From a virus: a stretch of 43,088 bases of DNA. Within the stretch, counting starts at the first letter, position 1. The number at the start of each line of letters is the position of its first letter. The notes under the pieces are model-generated. The model did not search any database. It was not told the origin of the DNA and was given only the letters and a program-made list of their open reading frames with translations. Position numbers and translations under genes: made by a program. The DNA lies in the IMG/VR virus record IMGVR_UViG_3300045136_000164, positions 1 to 43,088 of that record; one strand, 5' to 3'. Of this stretch, positions 23,001 to 30,809 are shown piece by piece.

Positions 23001-24117
23001 CGCCCGCGTGCTGGCGGACTCCCTGCTGTCGGAGTCGGGGACGAACGTCTTCCTGAACGCGGCGGGGGACTTCGTCGCCACGGTGTCCGGGAACGGGATG
23101 GCCAATTCCGCGAACGGGACCCGGCTCTACGGCCGGCCGAACGGGTGGCAGATTGACGGCGACACGTCCACGGACGCGGCGGGGCTGGGCCTCTACAGTC
23201 GGGCGGGCACCCCGCGCACGCTGGGCTACCTGTGGTCGAACGCGGGCGGTATTGGGATACTGGACGACACGGGCGCCAAGTGGGTGATTCGCGGGAACCC
23301 GTCGCTGGCTGGCGGCGGAGACGGTATCAATGTTTACGCCGGCCAAGCGCACTATTTTTACGACCGGGCGTCCGGGACGTTCTTCGGCCAGTGGGCGTCG
23401 GACGGCGTCCGCCCGGGCGCCTCCGGGTCGTTCGACTTGGGCAGTACGGCGACGCGCTGGCGCACCCTCTACGGCCTCTCCGCCGACCTGACCGGGGCGG
23501 CGTCCCAGTTGACCATGGGGTCCGGCGCCGGCGCCCCCGGACAAATCACGGTCCGGTCCGCCAAGTCCCCGTACGGTTCGACGTGGACGTTTGGCGCGAC
23601 GGGCGCCATCGCGGACGACTTTATCGTCTATGACCGGACGTGGGGCGGGTCGCGGCTGGTCCTGTCGTCGGCCGCCACGGCCGGCGGGTCCACGGCGACG
23701 TGGGCGAGTCACCACGTCCCGAACGCGGCCAACACGTACGACCTTGGGAGCGTGTCGGCGGCGTGGCGGACCATCTACGCCACGGGCCAAGCGGTCACCC
23801 CGGCGTTCGTGGCCCTGACCGCCTCCGGGATGACGGCCGGACTGGGGGTTCTCCGGACGGGGGACGCGGCCTTCCGGGCCTACCTGACGGAGTCGGCCCT
23901 GTCCTTCGGCCCCGGCTCCGCCGGCCAAGACGTGACCCTGACCCGGACCGCCGCCGGCGTGCTGACGATGGGCGGCGCCTTCGCCTCCCTGCTCATTGCG
24001 CGCGGGTCGTTCACGTTCGGGTCCGGCGACTACAACGTCCCGCCGATTGCCTACAAGTCCGGCACCGGGGCCCCGACCGGGACCGCCCCGGACGGGATGC
24101 TGGTGGTCGCCTACTAG
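20008..24117 (+). CDS. Tail tip / central fibre protein (1369 aa)
   Basis: ATG 20008. About residues 1-450 are a tip/baseplate-hub-like region (ATVVRSRRLDPMTKRVEVGT; VLDVAERARDLNDM), about 450-950 strand-rich domains (FN3/Ig-like by look), and the C-terminal 350 residues a fibre: two repeats of the form YDLGS-x-W-R-T-x-Y (SFDLGSTATRWRTLYGLS and TYDLGSVSAAWRTIYATG), common in phage tail fibres, then GAPTGTAPDGMLVVAY. It would contact the host surface and close the tube. Fusion of hub and fibre in one chain is the notable point. Confidence 0.82.
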   Translation: MARPIYRATVYQPDSVGSAVLTPAAGAPHTDGFKVASVAGVTGFQPYLDATVVRSRRLDPMTKRVEVGTVRLTVLDYRVGTTNADRWVTAFTADASGLPNVLGCRVVVEREPTGNPAGTFVPWFEGRVVSRALDGRLALVLDVAERARDLNDMVFVGPPHASVAYAALPQLWPVGSAFDDDLRLGPLSWCYAKSNLGIGTAGRTLSMMELPPQTNNIQTQFLYDWLTRNRRPAGSFAGSGYDSQVVLDYTNPPVYAQILSGPSWNESYTRRVRSVSFEGAKGSGVARVKYIDVFSDSYPATTDAVGIFGRTGAVPGAATAETLLVRLVLGVGAVASKDNPLTIRHVHPLVYLRDLLDGKFSRLSSAGAVTRTIPYNATEFSDAIGTTGSAPWDLPVVRFVEPKPRKLFDVIENDILAPLHLGYRWDDSGKFRIVDLRRRAALLSAAQITSAAVNPAVAPTWSEDASTAFESMTVTYPTDRLVPAVEAARQAASDGGRLKLPSTGLEELDDATPFVSLSDARGLDIARRNESLEAPGFRQGLPWDLDAVRWSQRLTDELRLLYGWGAVTVTLNLNPTDSAVAGILPGDWRRVNVDELPSRDTNRRGGERLMLAVGVTDGQGPDVVVEFLDAGPSTGAVAAPTLGTPAATGDTMFVTVTLGGAGDPVEVKSYLAPVGAATPSADAPGWMPQGTVTATGSKAVGPLPVRGRFFVAARSIPIRTAAGTRMPSAWVVSSGADFTSSIVSALTSTTGDRPPYDRRLAWTNADPRWPLRVTARLTGAPLSQAFVKADHAAGSTRADLPAVFGPSTGYTARVEPYGWPQGVVAEGVDLSVEVAWTSGVAIVYPPPVAYPAAAPVVGNRANPGDRVGVMFALAPAYAGRPVNVQRAPDVSGSPGTVDLFVTLPPDTTEFVDELPDDGLARWYKFGQDGTYSSWVAATPLGIRSYSPVFAGAAPFVPETAVRVAGATYERLTAGYTLVSDPVTASGLLTAGRIPKATAARVLADSLLSESGTNVFLNAAGDFVATVSGNGMANSANGTRLYGRPNGWQIDGDTSTDAAGLGLYSRAGTPRTLGYLWSNAGGIGILDDTGAKWVIRGNPSLAGGGDGINVYAGQAHYFYDRASGTFFGQWASDGVRPGASGSFDLGSTATRWRTLYGLSADLTGAASQLTMGSGAGAPGQITVRSAKSPYGSTWTFGATGAIADDFIVYDRTWGGSRLVLSSAATAGGSTATWASHHVPNAANTYDLGSVSAAWRTIYATGQAVTPAFVALTASGMTAGLGVLRTGDAAFRAYLTESALSFGPGSAGQDVTLTRTAAGVLTMGGAFASLLIARGSFTFGSGDYNVPPIAYKSGTGAPTGTAPDGMLVVAY

Positions 24118-24121
24118 GCCC

Positions 24122-24643
24122 GTGGCCCTCTACTGGCGGAATCCCACCCTCCCGTCGTGGGACCTTATCAGTGACCGCCAGTCCACGGGGCTGGGGCTCT
24201 ACGTGATGGCCGGCGGGTCGTGGCGGCAAGTCAAGGAAGTCTGGGAACGCCGGTTCGGTAGCTGGGGGCTGGCGTACCGGCTCCAACCGCCGCCGTCGTC
24301 CCCGTCGCTCACGTCCTGTTCGCTGGTCTTCCTGTCGAACGACGACTTGTCCGACGCGGGGTCCTTCGTGTGGAGCGCCAACGGGACCAACGAATTTTCA
24401 TACTACCGGGTCCGCCGGCGGATTAACGGCGGGGCGTGGAATGACACCTACAAGTCCGGGTCCGGCTACTTCAACTCGTTTTCGTGGGCGGCCGGCGACT
24501 TCATCCGGGGGACTCCGCCGCCGGCCGGATGCGTGACCGACTTCGAATTTCAGGTGAAGCGGGAGAACGACCAGACGGGCGAGCAAACCGGCTGGGTGCT
24601 GCTGGCCAGCTTCACGAAGGCGTGGCCCAACGCCATCCCCTGA
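24122..24643 (+). CDS. Minor tail / fibre-associated protein (173 aa)
   Basis: GTG 24122 starts 4 bases after the fibre stop; no ATG lies near the N-terminus. Trp/Tyr-rich and strand-rich (LYWRNPTLPSWDLISDRQST; FVWSANGTNEFSYYRVRRRI), with single Cys residues. Composition and position suggest a fibre-tip or adhesin accessory protein. Family not recognised. Confidence 0.7.
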   Translation: MALYWRNPTLPSWDLISDRQSTGLGLYVMAGGSWRQVKEVWERRFGSWGLAYRLQPPPSSPSLTSCSLVFLSNDDLSDAGSFVWSANGTNEFSYYRVRRRINGGAWNDTYKSGSGYFNSFSWAAGDFIRGTPPPAGCVTDFEFQVKRENDQTGEQTGWVLLASFTKAWPNAIP

Positions 24644-24654
24644 CCCCCGCCGGG

Positions 24655-24683
24655 TGGCGCGGCCGCGCGGGCCGTGCTACCTT
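24655..24683 (+). promoter_or_regulatory. Promoter before the lysis cassette, TGGCGC-17-TACCTT
   Basis: TGGCGC 24655-24660 and TACCTT 24678-24683, spacer 17. The -35 box differs from TTGCGC at one base and has no palindrome. AACCCTGACC follows at 24689-24698, and the first ATG is at 24720. Confidence 0.6.
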
Positions 24684-24719
24684 CGCGCAACCCTGACCCT
24701 CGCCCGGAGACGCTAGGCT

Positions 24720-24944
24720 ATGCTGACCATCCCCGTCGTGTACGTCGGCTTTCGGCTGGACGGCGCCGACACGGCGCGCGTGCTGCTGGAAATCCCCACC
24801 GCACCGGCGGACGCGGAGGCCGTCCCCGGGGCGCTCCCCACGCCCGCCGGCCGCATGGTCGAACTGCCCGCCGTCCCGGTCGTGGACGTGGCCGGGCTGG
24901 TCCCGGGCGCGGCGCTCACCCTGACGCTGACGCCGGCGCCGTGA
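24720..24944 (+). CDS. Hypothetical 74-aa strand-rich protein
   Basis: ATG 24720, with GGAGACGCTAGG a few bases upstream as ribosome region. A small beta-like protein (IPVVYVGFRLDGADTARVLL) with a Pro/Ala-rich middle. It overlaps the next GTG start by four bases (GTGA). First gene after the promoter at 24655. Function unknown. Confidence 0.65.
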   Translation: MLTIPVVYVGFRLDGADTARVLLEIPTAPADAEAVPGALPTPAGRMVELPAVPVVDVAGLVPGAALTLTLTPAP

Positions 24945-25408
24945 CGGCTCGCCTGACCTTCGCCGGCGTCCCGGCGCCGACCCGCGAGGACGAAGAAATC
25001 GGCCACACGTCGGCCGCCATCTTCCACGCCCTCCGGACGGCGGTCGAGGGGACCCGGGAGCGGGCCGCCGACGACGGCGAGTTCGCCACCATGGCCGGCC
25101 TCTTGGAGAAGTTCAAGGCCGCGACCGTGCCGGTTACGCTCGCGCGCCCGACGGGCGTCCCGGGCCAGTTCGCCCCCGGCGTCTCCGTCCGGGTTCTGAA
25201 CCCCGCCGGCGCCACGCTCGACCTGTCGCCCGGGGAGGCGGCGCTGGTGTGGCGCCTCTGGGCGTCGTACGAACGGACCGGCCTGTCGCTGGCGGAGGCC
25301 CCGCTGGTGCTGGCCGTGCGACTGGTGCGCGACGCGCTCCGGAACTGGGACGCCGTGACCGTGGGGGCGGACGGGTCGGTGGGTCGGCCCGTCGCGGTGG
25401 TCGAGTGA
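24941..25408 (+). CDS. Hypothetical 155-aa protein
   Basis: GTG 24941 overlaps the previous stop (GTGA). Helical N-terminal half (EEIGHTSAAIFHALRTAVEG), a strand segment (PVTLARPTGVPGQFAPGVSV), and a helical end (AALVWRLWASYERTGLSLAE). No signal or membrane segment. Sits at the head of the lysis cassette; function unknown. Confidence 0.68.
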   Translation: MTARLTFAGVPAPTREDEEIGHTSAAIFHALRTAVEGTRERAADDGEFATMAGLLEKFKAATVPVTLARPTGVPGQFAPGVSVRVLNPAGATLDLSPGEAALVWRLWASYERTGLSLAEAPLVLAVRLVRDALRNWDAVTVGADGSVGRPVAVVE

Positions 25409-25800
25409 ACGCGACCGTGGTCCGACAAGGGTCCGAACGGGGCTGGCTGGATATTTCCGCCAAGGGCGTGGCCGTCTTCGGCTTCGTCCTGACGGTGCTT
25501 CAGGTGGTCGTGACGGTCGTGGTCGCCTCCGTGCGGGGCGTGGACGCCGGCGCCAAGGCCGCGAACGACGCGCTATCCGCCCACGCCCGGGAATCGGCCG
25601 TCGCCCATACCATCATGGCCGGCCGGGTGGCGGCGGAGTCTTCGACCCGCGTCATCCAAGACACCCTGTTGTTCGCCCGGGTGTCGGCGCTCCACGCGGA
25701 ACTCACCCGCGCGAACCTGAAACTGGACGCCCTGCTGGAAGCTCAGTGTGGCGGGCAGTCCTTGTGCCGGGCCGCCGCCGGCCGGAATCGCCGGCCGTGA
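25405..25800 (+). CDS. Single-pass membrane protein with coiled coil (131 aa)
   Basis: GTG 25405 overlaps the previous TGA (GTGA). A hydrophobic segment at about residues 20-42 (GVAVFGFVLTVLQVVVTVVV) is followed by a long Ala-rich helix and coiled coil (about 48-115). A C-terminal CGGQSLC pair is present. Orientation cannot be told. It lies in the lysis cassette and could be a holin, antiholin or spanin-type protein; similar small membrane coiled-coil proteins are common there. Confidence 0.68.
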   Translation: MNATVVRQGSERGWLDISAKGVAVFGFVLTVLQVVVTVVVASVRGVDAGAKAANDALSAHARESAVAHTIMAGRVAAESSTRVIQDTLLFARVSALHAELTRANLKLDALLEAQCGGQSLCRAAAGRNRRP

Positions 25801-26246
25801 ACCGCCCGCGCCTCCGCCTCCCGGTCCCGCACGTCCCCCGGCCAACGTGGGCCGGGACGACGAAGGCGCTGGGGCTCCGGGACGACGACGCGGAGTCCGG
25901 GGCGTCCTTCTCCAAGGTCGTGGCCGGCTACGTGGCCGCCCTCTGGGGAATGTCGCTGGTCTTCCGGCTGTTCTCGACCCTCTACGTCATCACCAAGTCG
26001 GACAGCCCGCCCCTGACCATCCCCGGGCCGACGTGGCAAGACGTGACGCTGGTGTCGGTCATCATCGTGGCGTCCCACGGCCGGTCCATGGTCCGGTACG
26101 CCCTCTCCCGGTCGTCGGTCGGGGTTGGCGCCCCGGTCACGCCCGGGTCCGACCCGGCGCCGGAATCCGCCAAGCCCCACCGGTTCGCGGCCCTCGCGGC
26201 CGAAGACGAACGCGGCGACCATCCGGACCGGGAACTGGTCGAGTGA
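25797..26246 (+). CDS. Two-helix membrane protein, holin candidate (149 aa)
   Basis: GTG 25797 overlaps the previous stop. Two hydrophobic segments, about residues 43-65 (VAGYVAALWGMSLVFRLFST) and 77-95 (TWQDVTLVSVIIVASHGRS), flanked by a basic, Pro-rich N-terminus and an acidic C-terminal tail. Directly upstream of the endolysin with a GTGA overlap, so a holin role is the simplest guess. Confidence 0.65.
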   Translation: MNRPRLRLPVPHVPRPTWAGTTKALGLRDDDAESGASFSKVVAGYVAALWGMSLVFRLFSTLYVITKSDSPPLTIPGPTWQDVTLVSVIIVASHGRSMVRYALSRSSVGVGAPVTPGSDPAPESAKPHRFAALAAEDERGDHPDRELVE

Positions 26247-26842
26247 CCCCGCCGGCCGTGGACGTGATGCGCGCGAACCCGCGCGCGGGGAAGCCCGGGC
26301 CGTGGAACCTGCTCCGGGAACCCCGTATCGGGGTCATGTTGCATTTCGACCATTCGGCGTCGGACCACGGGGCCGTGGAGTGGCTGCTGGCGGACCCGGA
26401 CTGTAAGGTGTCGTACAACTGGCTGGTGCTGGACGACGGAACCGTCCGGGACATTGCGCCGCACAACGCCCGGGCGTTCCACGCCGGCGCCTGTCGGCCG
26501 TCGCCCACCTTCAAGGCCGGCGGCGTCTTCTCGCGCGCGGCCGGTCGGCCGGACCGGGACGGGTACGTGGACGCCAACTCCGCTTTCTACGGGGTGGCGC
26601 TCGCGGCCAGCCCCGGCGACACGGTCCCCCGGGTCCAGCGATACGCGGTCCGGGACCTTGTCGCGGCGTGCTTCCAGGCGAACGGGTGGAGCTACCTAGA
26701 CGCGGACTTCCGCCTGACGGACCACGCCACGGAGGCGTGGCCCCGGGGGCGGAAGGTGGACCTGTCGGACCTGCTGGTCGGCTTCAGCCTGAAGACGGCC
26801 GTGGCGGACGTACTGGGCCTCTTTCCCACGGGGCGCGCATGA
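26243..26842 (+). CDS. Endolysin, N-acetylmuramoyl-L-alanine amidase (199 aa)
   Basis: It cuts the amide bond between muramic acid and peptide stem in peptidoglycan. The Amidase_2 fold is recognisable: MLHFDHSASDHG (H34, first zinc ligand), SYNWLVLDDGTVRDIA, AFHAGAC (H80), FYGVALAAS, and LTDHATEAWPRGRKVDLSDL with H161 and D173 as the remaining likely ligands and K171 as the catalytic Lys seen in T7 lysozyme-like amidases. No signal peptide or separate wall-binding domain. GTG 26243 overlaps the previous stop. Confidence 0.88.
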   Translation: MTPPAVDVMRANPRAGKPGPWNLLREPRIGVMLHFDHSASDHGAVEWLLADPDCKVSYNWLVLDDGTVRDIAPHNARAFHAGACRPSPTFKAGGVFSRAAGRPDRDGYVDANSAFYGVALAASPGDTVPRVQRYAVRDLVAACFQANGWSYLDADFRLTDHATEAWPRGRKVDLSDLLVGFSLKTAVADVLGLFPTGRA

Positions 26843-27132
26843 CCTTCCGCGCGGACCACGTCGCCCACGCCCGCACCACGGCGCTCCTGACGCTGGCGCT
26901 GGGCTGGCCGTTCGGCTGGTGCGGCGTCGCGGCCGCCCTCGCGCTGGGGCTCGCCCGCGAGGGGGCCCAGTGGGCCACGGCCCGGTGGGCGTGGCTGAAG
27001 GCGCTGGCGAACCGGTGGACAGTGACCCGGTGGGCCATGGTCGGCAACGCGGAGTGGTCGGACATGGTCGCTAACGGCGCCGGCGCGCTCCCGGTCGTCG
27101 TCGTCCTCTGGTTCGCCGGCCGGTTCCAGTGA
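26839..27132 (+). CDS. Small membrane protein, second holin-like candidate (97 aa)
   Basis: ATG 26839 overlaps the endolysin stop (ATGA). A hydrophobic region at about residues 15-40 (LLTLALGWPFGWCGVAAALA) and another at 80-95 (GALPVVVVLWFAGRF) flank a Trp-rich helical part (WATARWAWLKALANRW). The WSDMVANGAGAL motif resembles small inner-membrane proteins common in phage lysis regions. Confidence 0.65.
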   Translation: MTFRADHVAHARTTALLTLALGWPFGWCGVAAALALGLAREGAQWATARWAWLKALANRWTVTRWAMVGNAEWSDMVANGAGALPVVVVLWFAGRFQ

Positions 27133-27791
27133 CCGCCGCCCCGCCGCCCCGCCTTGCCCTCTGGCTAGCCGTCTGTGGCATCATCGGCCTAGCGGTGGGC
27201 CTCTGGCGCCCCGGTCCGCCGGCGGACGTGCCGGGGCTCGCGGCGGCCCGGGACTCGCTGGCGGCCGCGCGCGGCGCGCTGGCGGTCCGGACGGAGGAAC
27301 TGGCGGAGGCCCGCCGGCTGGCGGACCGGGCCGAACTGGCCGCCGCCCGGGCGAGTCGGGCGGCTGACGCGGCCCGCCGGCGCGCGGATTCGCTCGCGGC
27401 CCGGGTCCCCGTGGTCACGGTGACCGGGGACACGTCGGTATCGGTGGACGGCGTCGGCTACACGGCGCCGGCGCCGGTCGTGCGGGCCCTCGCGGCCCTC
27501 GCGGCGTCGGATTCGGCCCGGGGCGTCGCGCTGGTCGCCATGTCGCTGGCGCGCGACTCCGCCCGGGTCGAGGCGGCCGCGCGCACCCGCGAGGCGGCCG
27601 GCGCGGCCGTGGCCCTCGCGGCGTCGGAGCGGGCCCGGCTCGCGGCGGAGGCGGTCGCGGGGACCCTCTCGCGCAACCCGGGGGACCGTTGTACGTTGGC
27701 GCTGGGGATTCCGTGTCCTTCGCGTCCGGTGGCGTTCCTTCTGGGCGTCGCCCTCACCTTGGCCGCCGTCGTGACGGTGGCCGCCAGATAG
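27129..27791 (+). CDS. Rz/spanin-like membrane coiled-coil protein (220 aa)
   Basis: GTG 27129 overlaps the previous stop. N-terminal membrane segment (about residues 9-26, LALWLAVCGIIGLAVGLW), a long Ala/Arg/Glu coiled coil (about 38-95), a short strand region (VVTVTGDTSVSVDGVGY), a second coiled coil, and a C-terminal hydrophobic segment (about 200-219). Anchors at both ends with coiled coil between resemble a unimolecular spanin, though no lipobox is present. No embedded Rz1 was identified. Confidence 0.65.
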   Translation: MTAAPPPRLALWLAVCGIIGLAVGLWRPGPPADVPGLAAARDSLAAARGALAVRTEELAEARRLADRAELAAARASRAADAARRRADSLAARVPVVTVTGDTSVSVDGVGYTAPAPVVRALAALAASDSARGVALVAMSLARDSARVEAAARTREAAGAAVALAASERARLAAEAVAGTLSRNPGDRCTLALGIPCPSRPVAFLLGVALTLAAVVTVAAR

Positions 27792-27803
27792 GGAGAACCG
27801 CCG

Positions 27804-28193
27804 GTGTCTATCAAGACGGACGCTTTCGAAGCCCGCGTTATCAATACCATGCGCGGAACGGCGCTGGCCGCGTGGACGCCGTGGGTCGCGCTCCTGTCGG
27901 CCGTCGCGGACGCGGAAACGCCGTCGGTGACGGAAGTCACGGGCGCCAACGGCCTGACCCGCCAGTCGGCCACGTTCGGCGCCCCGAACACGACCGGCGA
28001 CGCCACGACCACGGCGGACCTGAACTTCGGCACCTACTCCGGCGCCGGCGTGACGGTGACTCACGTCGCCATCTACGACGCTTCGACCGCCGGGGAGGCT
28101 CGCTACATCTTCGCCCTGACCGCCTCCAAGACGCTGGCGACCAGTGACCCCGTCTCCATCCTGACGGGCAACCTGACCGTCGGGGAGCGGTAG
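27804..28193 (+). CDS. Tail fibre-type structural protein (129 aa)
   Basis: GTG 27804 follows GGGAGAACCGCCG (ribosome site GGGAG). The pattern VTGANGLTRQSATFGAP, VTVTHVAIYDASTAGEARYI and ASKTLATSDPVSILTGNLTV matches a widespread phage fibre/virion protein family with a conserved THVAIYDA core. First gene of the receptor-binding block. Confidence 0.72.
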   Translation: MSIKTDAFEARVINTMRGTALAAWTPWVALLSAVADAETPSVTEVTGANGLTRQSATFGAPNTTGDATTTADLNFGTYSGAGVTVTHVAIYDASTAGEARYIFALTASKTLATSDPVSILTGNLTVGER

Positions 28194-28197
28194 GCCC

Positions 28198-28359
28198 GTG
28201 GAAATCTGGGACGACGGTCCGACCCCGACCCCGCCGAAGGCAACGGACGACCGCCCCCGGCCGGCGGAGGGTCCCGCGCACCGGTGGGGGCCGGCGCTGG
28301 TGCTGGCGCTCTTGGCCGTGCTGGCCATCATCCTGTACCGGTCGCCGGGGGCCCTGTGA
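28198..28359 (+). CDS. 53-aa single-pass membrane protein
   Basis: GTG 28198, four bases after the previous stop, ends in TGA 28357-28359 and overlaps the next GTG (28356). A Pro/Asp-rich N-terminus precedes one clear membrane segment (about residues 30-47, WGPALVLALLAVLAIILY) ending in YRSPGAL. Compact overlaps on both sides and the membrane segment support a real gene. Function unknown. Confidence 0.65.
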   Translation: MEIWDDGPTPTPPKATDDRPRPAEGPAHRWGPALVLALLAVLAIILYRSPGAL

Positions 28360-28973
28360 CGTACAAGGTCGCCACCCTGAAGACGGACCCGGCCCGCGTG
28401 ATGCGGGCCGGCGGACCCGCCGACCCCGGGACGTTCGAACTGGTCTATGGCCCCGACGGGCTGGCGCTCCGCGAGGACGGCCCGGCCGGGCCCGGGACGG
28501 GTCCGTACGTCACGCAACCCGCCCGCGACTGGTGGGACGCGCTCGACCCGGCGGACGCGGCGTCACTGGACCTCTGGGACGTGGAGAACCCGCCGGCGCC
28601 CGGCGCCGTCTGGGACCCGGTCGCCCACGACTTCGTGGACCCGCCGGTGGACCCGGCGCCGTTCGGCTGGGTCATCACCCGGACGTCGTTCCGCAAGCGC
28701 ATCCCCTTCCCCGTCTGGGCGAAGGCCCGTCAGTTGGCCGCGCGCATCGCGGACCCGGACCCGGCCGTGTCGGGCGTCGCGGCCATGCTGGCCGAACTGC
28801 TGGCCCGGGTCGAGGAGCGGGCGACCATCACGACGAACGACCCCGACGTCATCGGCGGCGCGGCCGTCCTGTCCGGGATTCCGGACATTGTGGCCGCTGG
28901 ATTCACGGCCGGCGTCGCGGACGCCATGACCGCCCCCGCCACCCCGGAGGAAGTCCCCAGTGGCGGTATCTGA
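28356..28973 (+). CDS. Hypothetical 205-aa protein in the receptor-binding block
   Basis: GTG 28356 overlaps the previous stop (GTGA). N-terminal strand region (YKVATLKTDPARVM), a middle part rich in Trp/Asp/Pro (ARDWWDALDPADAASLDLWD), a basic motif TRTSFRKRIPFPVW, and a C-terminal helical part. Probably a virion or fibre assembly protein by context; no family recognised. Confidence 0.68.
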   Translation: MTYKVATLKTDPARVMRAGGPADPGTFELVYGPDGLALREDGPAGPGTGPYVTQPARDWWDALDPADAASLDLWDVENPPAPGAVWDPVAHDFVDPPVDPAPFGWVITRTSFRKRIPFPVWAKARQLAARIADPDPAVSGVAAMLAELLARVEERATITTNDPDVIGGAAVLSGIPDIVAAGFTAGVADAMTAPATPEEVPSGGI

Positions 28974-29445
28974 CAAGCTCCTGAGCTACAAGACGGTCGT
29001 TACGCCGGCGTGTACCCTGACGTCGCTGGCGAACGGCGCCGGCCGCAACTCCGCGACGATTGACAACACGTCCACGCGCGCCCTCCGGGGCCGCGTCTTC
29101 GTGCGGACGAAGGGGTCGGCCACGGCGCCGACGTCGGGGGCGCCTATCAAGGTGTACCTTATCGCCCGGTCGAACGACGGGACGACGGACTTGGCATCGT
29201 CGGCGGTCCCGACGGGCGACGCGGCCGTGACCACGGAACCCCTGTTCGCCCGGTGTCTGGGGACCTTCAACGCCCCGTCGGCCACGGCGAACCTGACGTA
29301 CGAAGGCGACTTCGACGTCCCCTTTGACTTGCCGGCGAAGTTCTCCATTTGCATCTGGAACGCCCAAGGGGCGTCGGCGTCGCTGTCCGCCACCTCCACG
29401 GACCATATCGTCCAGTTCACGCCCTTTACGGAAGAAAACCAGTAG
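28960..29445 (+). CDS. Strand-rich structural protein (161 aa)
   Basis: GTG 28960 overlaps the previous gene by 14 bases. Almost wholly Thr/Ser/Ala/Val strands (KTVVTPACTLTSLANGAGRN; IKVYLIARSNDGTTDLASSA; KFSICIWNAQGAS). Composition and neighbours suggest a fibre or decoration protein. Two Cys residues but no zinc pattern. Confidence 0.7.
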   Translation: MAVSDKLLSYKTVVTPACTLTSLANGAGRNSATIDNTSTRALRGRVFVRTKGSATAPTSGAPIKVYLIARSNDGTTDLASSAVPTGDAAVTTEPLFARCLGTFNAPSATANLTYEGDFDVPFDLPAKFSICIWNAQGASASLSATSTDHIVQFTPFTEENQ

Positions 29446-29448
29446 CCC

Positions 29449-30801
29449 ATGGCGTTCAACGGCGCCGTGTCGTGGCAGACGGCGGGCGCCGGTAATGGGC
29501 CCTCCACTACGGGCCTGACGGCGCTGGACCTGACCGGCTCCTGTACGTGGGCGTGGTGGTATCGCGGGACGAAGCAAATTGACGTGGTCGTCCATTCGGA
29601 CAACACGAATGGATACCTTATCCGGATGCGGCCGGCGCTGGGGGACTTCCAGCTTCGCTTGACGGCCGCGTCAGTCAGCACGTCGTACGGCCCGCCCGCC
29701 GGGCCCCGGCCGGTCGCGCCGAACCAGTGGCGGCACTACGCCATCGTGTACGACGCGACGGCGGCCGTCATCCTGTTCTACGTGGACGGCCGCCACTTGG
29801 CGACGGTGGCCCGGACGGGTGGCGCTCCCGCGACCCCGACGGCCGCGACCACGCGCATCCTGAACGACGCCGGCACCCCGACGGCCGGGACCGTCGGCCG
29901 GATGTTCGACCTTCAGGTCTTCAACGGGCTGGCGCTGGGTCAGGCGGAAATCTGGCGCCTTATCGACCCGACCCGGACGAACTGGACGGCCACGGCCCGC
30001 TTTGCCCGGTCGTGGGCGAACCCGGGCGTCTCCGGGACCATCCGGGACGAATCCCTGAACGGCTGGGGCCTGACGGCGACCGCCAACCCGGGCGGGTACG
30101 ACGTGTGCGAGTCGCCCGACTGGACCCGCGTGGCCGGCCGGTTCACGTCGCGGCGCGGCGGCATCGGCGCCCCGGCCGCCGGGGCGCCCATCGTGGCCAC
30201 CGGGGCCGCCGGCGCGGCGGGCGTGGCGGTCCTGTCGGTCCGGCGTCGGGCGACCGCCACCGGGGCGGCCTCCGCCGCCGGGACGGCGACGCTCCAAGTC
30301 CGCCGCTCCCTGTTCGGCGTGGGGTCCGCGTCGGCGGTCGGCACGGCCAGTCTCCGCGTCCTCCGGTCCCTGTTCGCCACCGGGGCGGCCTCCGCCGCCG
30401 GGACGGCGACGCTCCGGGCCGGCAATCCCATGACGGCCACTGGGGCGGGCTCCGCCGCCGGCACGGCCAGTCTCCGCGTCCTCCGGTCGCTGGCGGCCGC
30501 CTCCGCCGCGTCCGCCGCCGGCACGGCCAGTCTCCGCGTCGTGCGGGCCCTCGCGGCCGCCGGCGCGGCCTCCGCCGTGGGAACGGCCGTCGCGGCGGTC
30601 CGCCGGCGCCTGACGGCCACCGGGGCGGGCTCCGCCGCCGGCACGGCGACCTTCTCCGCCACGTATCTTCCCGCGAACCTGTCGGCGGACCTGTCGGTCC
30701 TCCCGGCCCTGTCGGCCGACCCGGAGACGACGCTGGCGCTGGGGGGTGGACTGGACGACCCCCAACCGGCCTTGTCGGCCGCGCCCATCATCTTCCAGTA
30801 G
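29449..30801 (+). CDS. Lectin-like (LamG/ConA) receptor-binding protein with eight 20-aa repeats (450 aa)
   Basis: ATG 29449. Residues about 1-190 look like a LamG/concanavalin-type jelly roll: SCTWAWWYRGTKQIDVVV, then WRHYAIVYDATAAVILFYVD and GRMFDLQVFNGLALGQAEIW. From residue 250, eight 20-residue repeats of the type ATGAASAAGTATLxVRRSL follow (30196-30675), then a Ser/Ala/Leu tail. Lectin domain plus regular repeats suggests a sugar-binding head on an elongated stalk; repeat fold is unknown. It would bind the host surface. Confidence 0.78.
   Translation: MAFNGAVSWQTAGAGNGPSTTGLTALDLTGSCTWAWWYRGTKQIDVVVHSDNTNGYLIRMRPALGDFQLRLTAASVSTSYGPPAGPRPVAPNQWRHYAIVYDATAAVILFYVDGRHLATVARTGGAPATPTAATTRILNDAGTPTAGTVGRMFDLQVFNGLALGQAEIWRLIDPTRTNWTATARFARSWANPGVSGTIRDESLNGWGLTATANPGGYDVCESPDWTRVAGRFTSRRGGIGAPAAGAPIVATGAAGAAGVAVLSVRRRATATGAASAAGTATLQVRRSLFGVGSASAVGTASLRVLRSLFATGAASAAGTATLRAGNPMTATGAGSAAGTASLRVLRSLAAASAASAAGTASLRVVRALAAAGAASAVGTAVAAVRRRLTATGAGSAAGTATFSATYLPANLSADLSVLPALSADPETTLALGGGLDDPQPALSAAPIIFQ
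30196..30675 (+). repeat. Eight in-frame 60-bp repeats (20 residues each)
   Basis: Units start at 30196 and every 60 bp; the core ACCGGGGCGGCCTCCGCC and GGCACGGCCAGTCTCCGCGT stretches recur with some identical copies. The conserved protein core is (A/G)xGSAxGTAxL. Near-identical adjacent units suggest recent expansion or homogenisation. Confidence 0.9.
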
Positions 30802-30809
30802 GGGACCCC

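Noticed and set aside
23996-24024. TTGCGCGCGG inside the tail-fibre gene as a promoter
   Set aside because: The position 17 bp downstream is GGGTCC-like and has no TAnnnT box.
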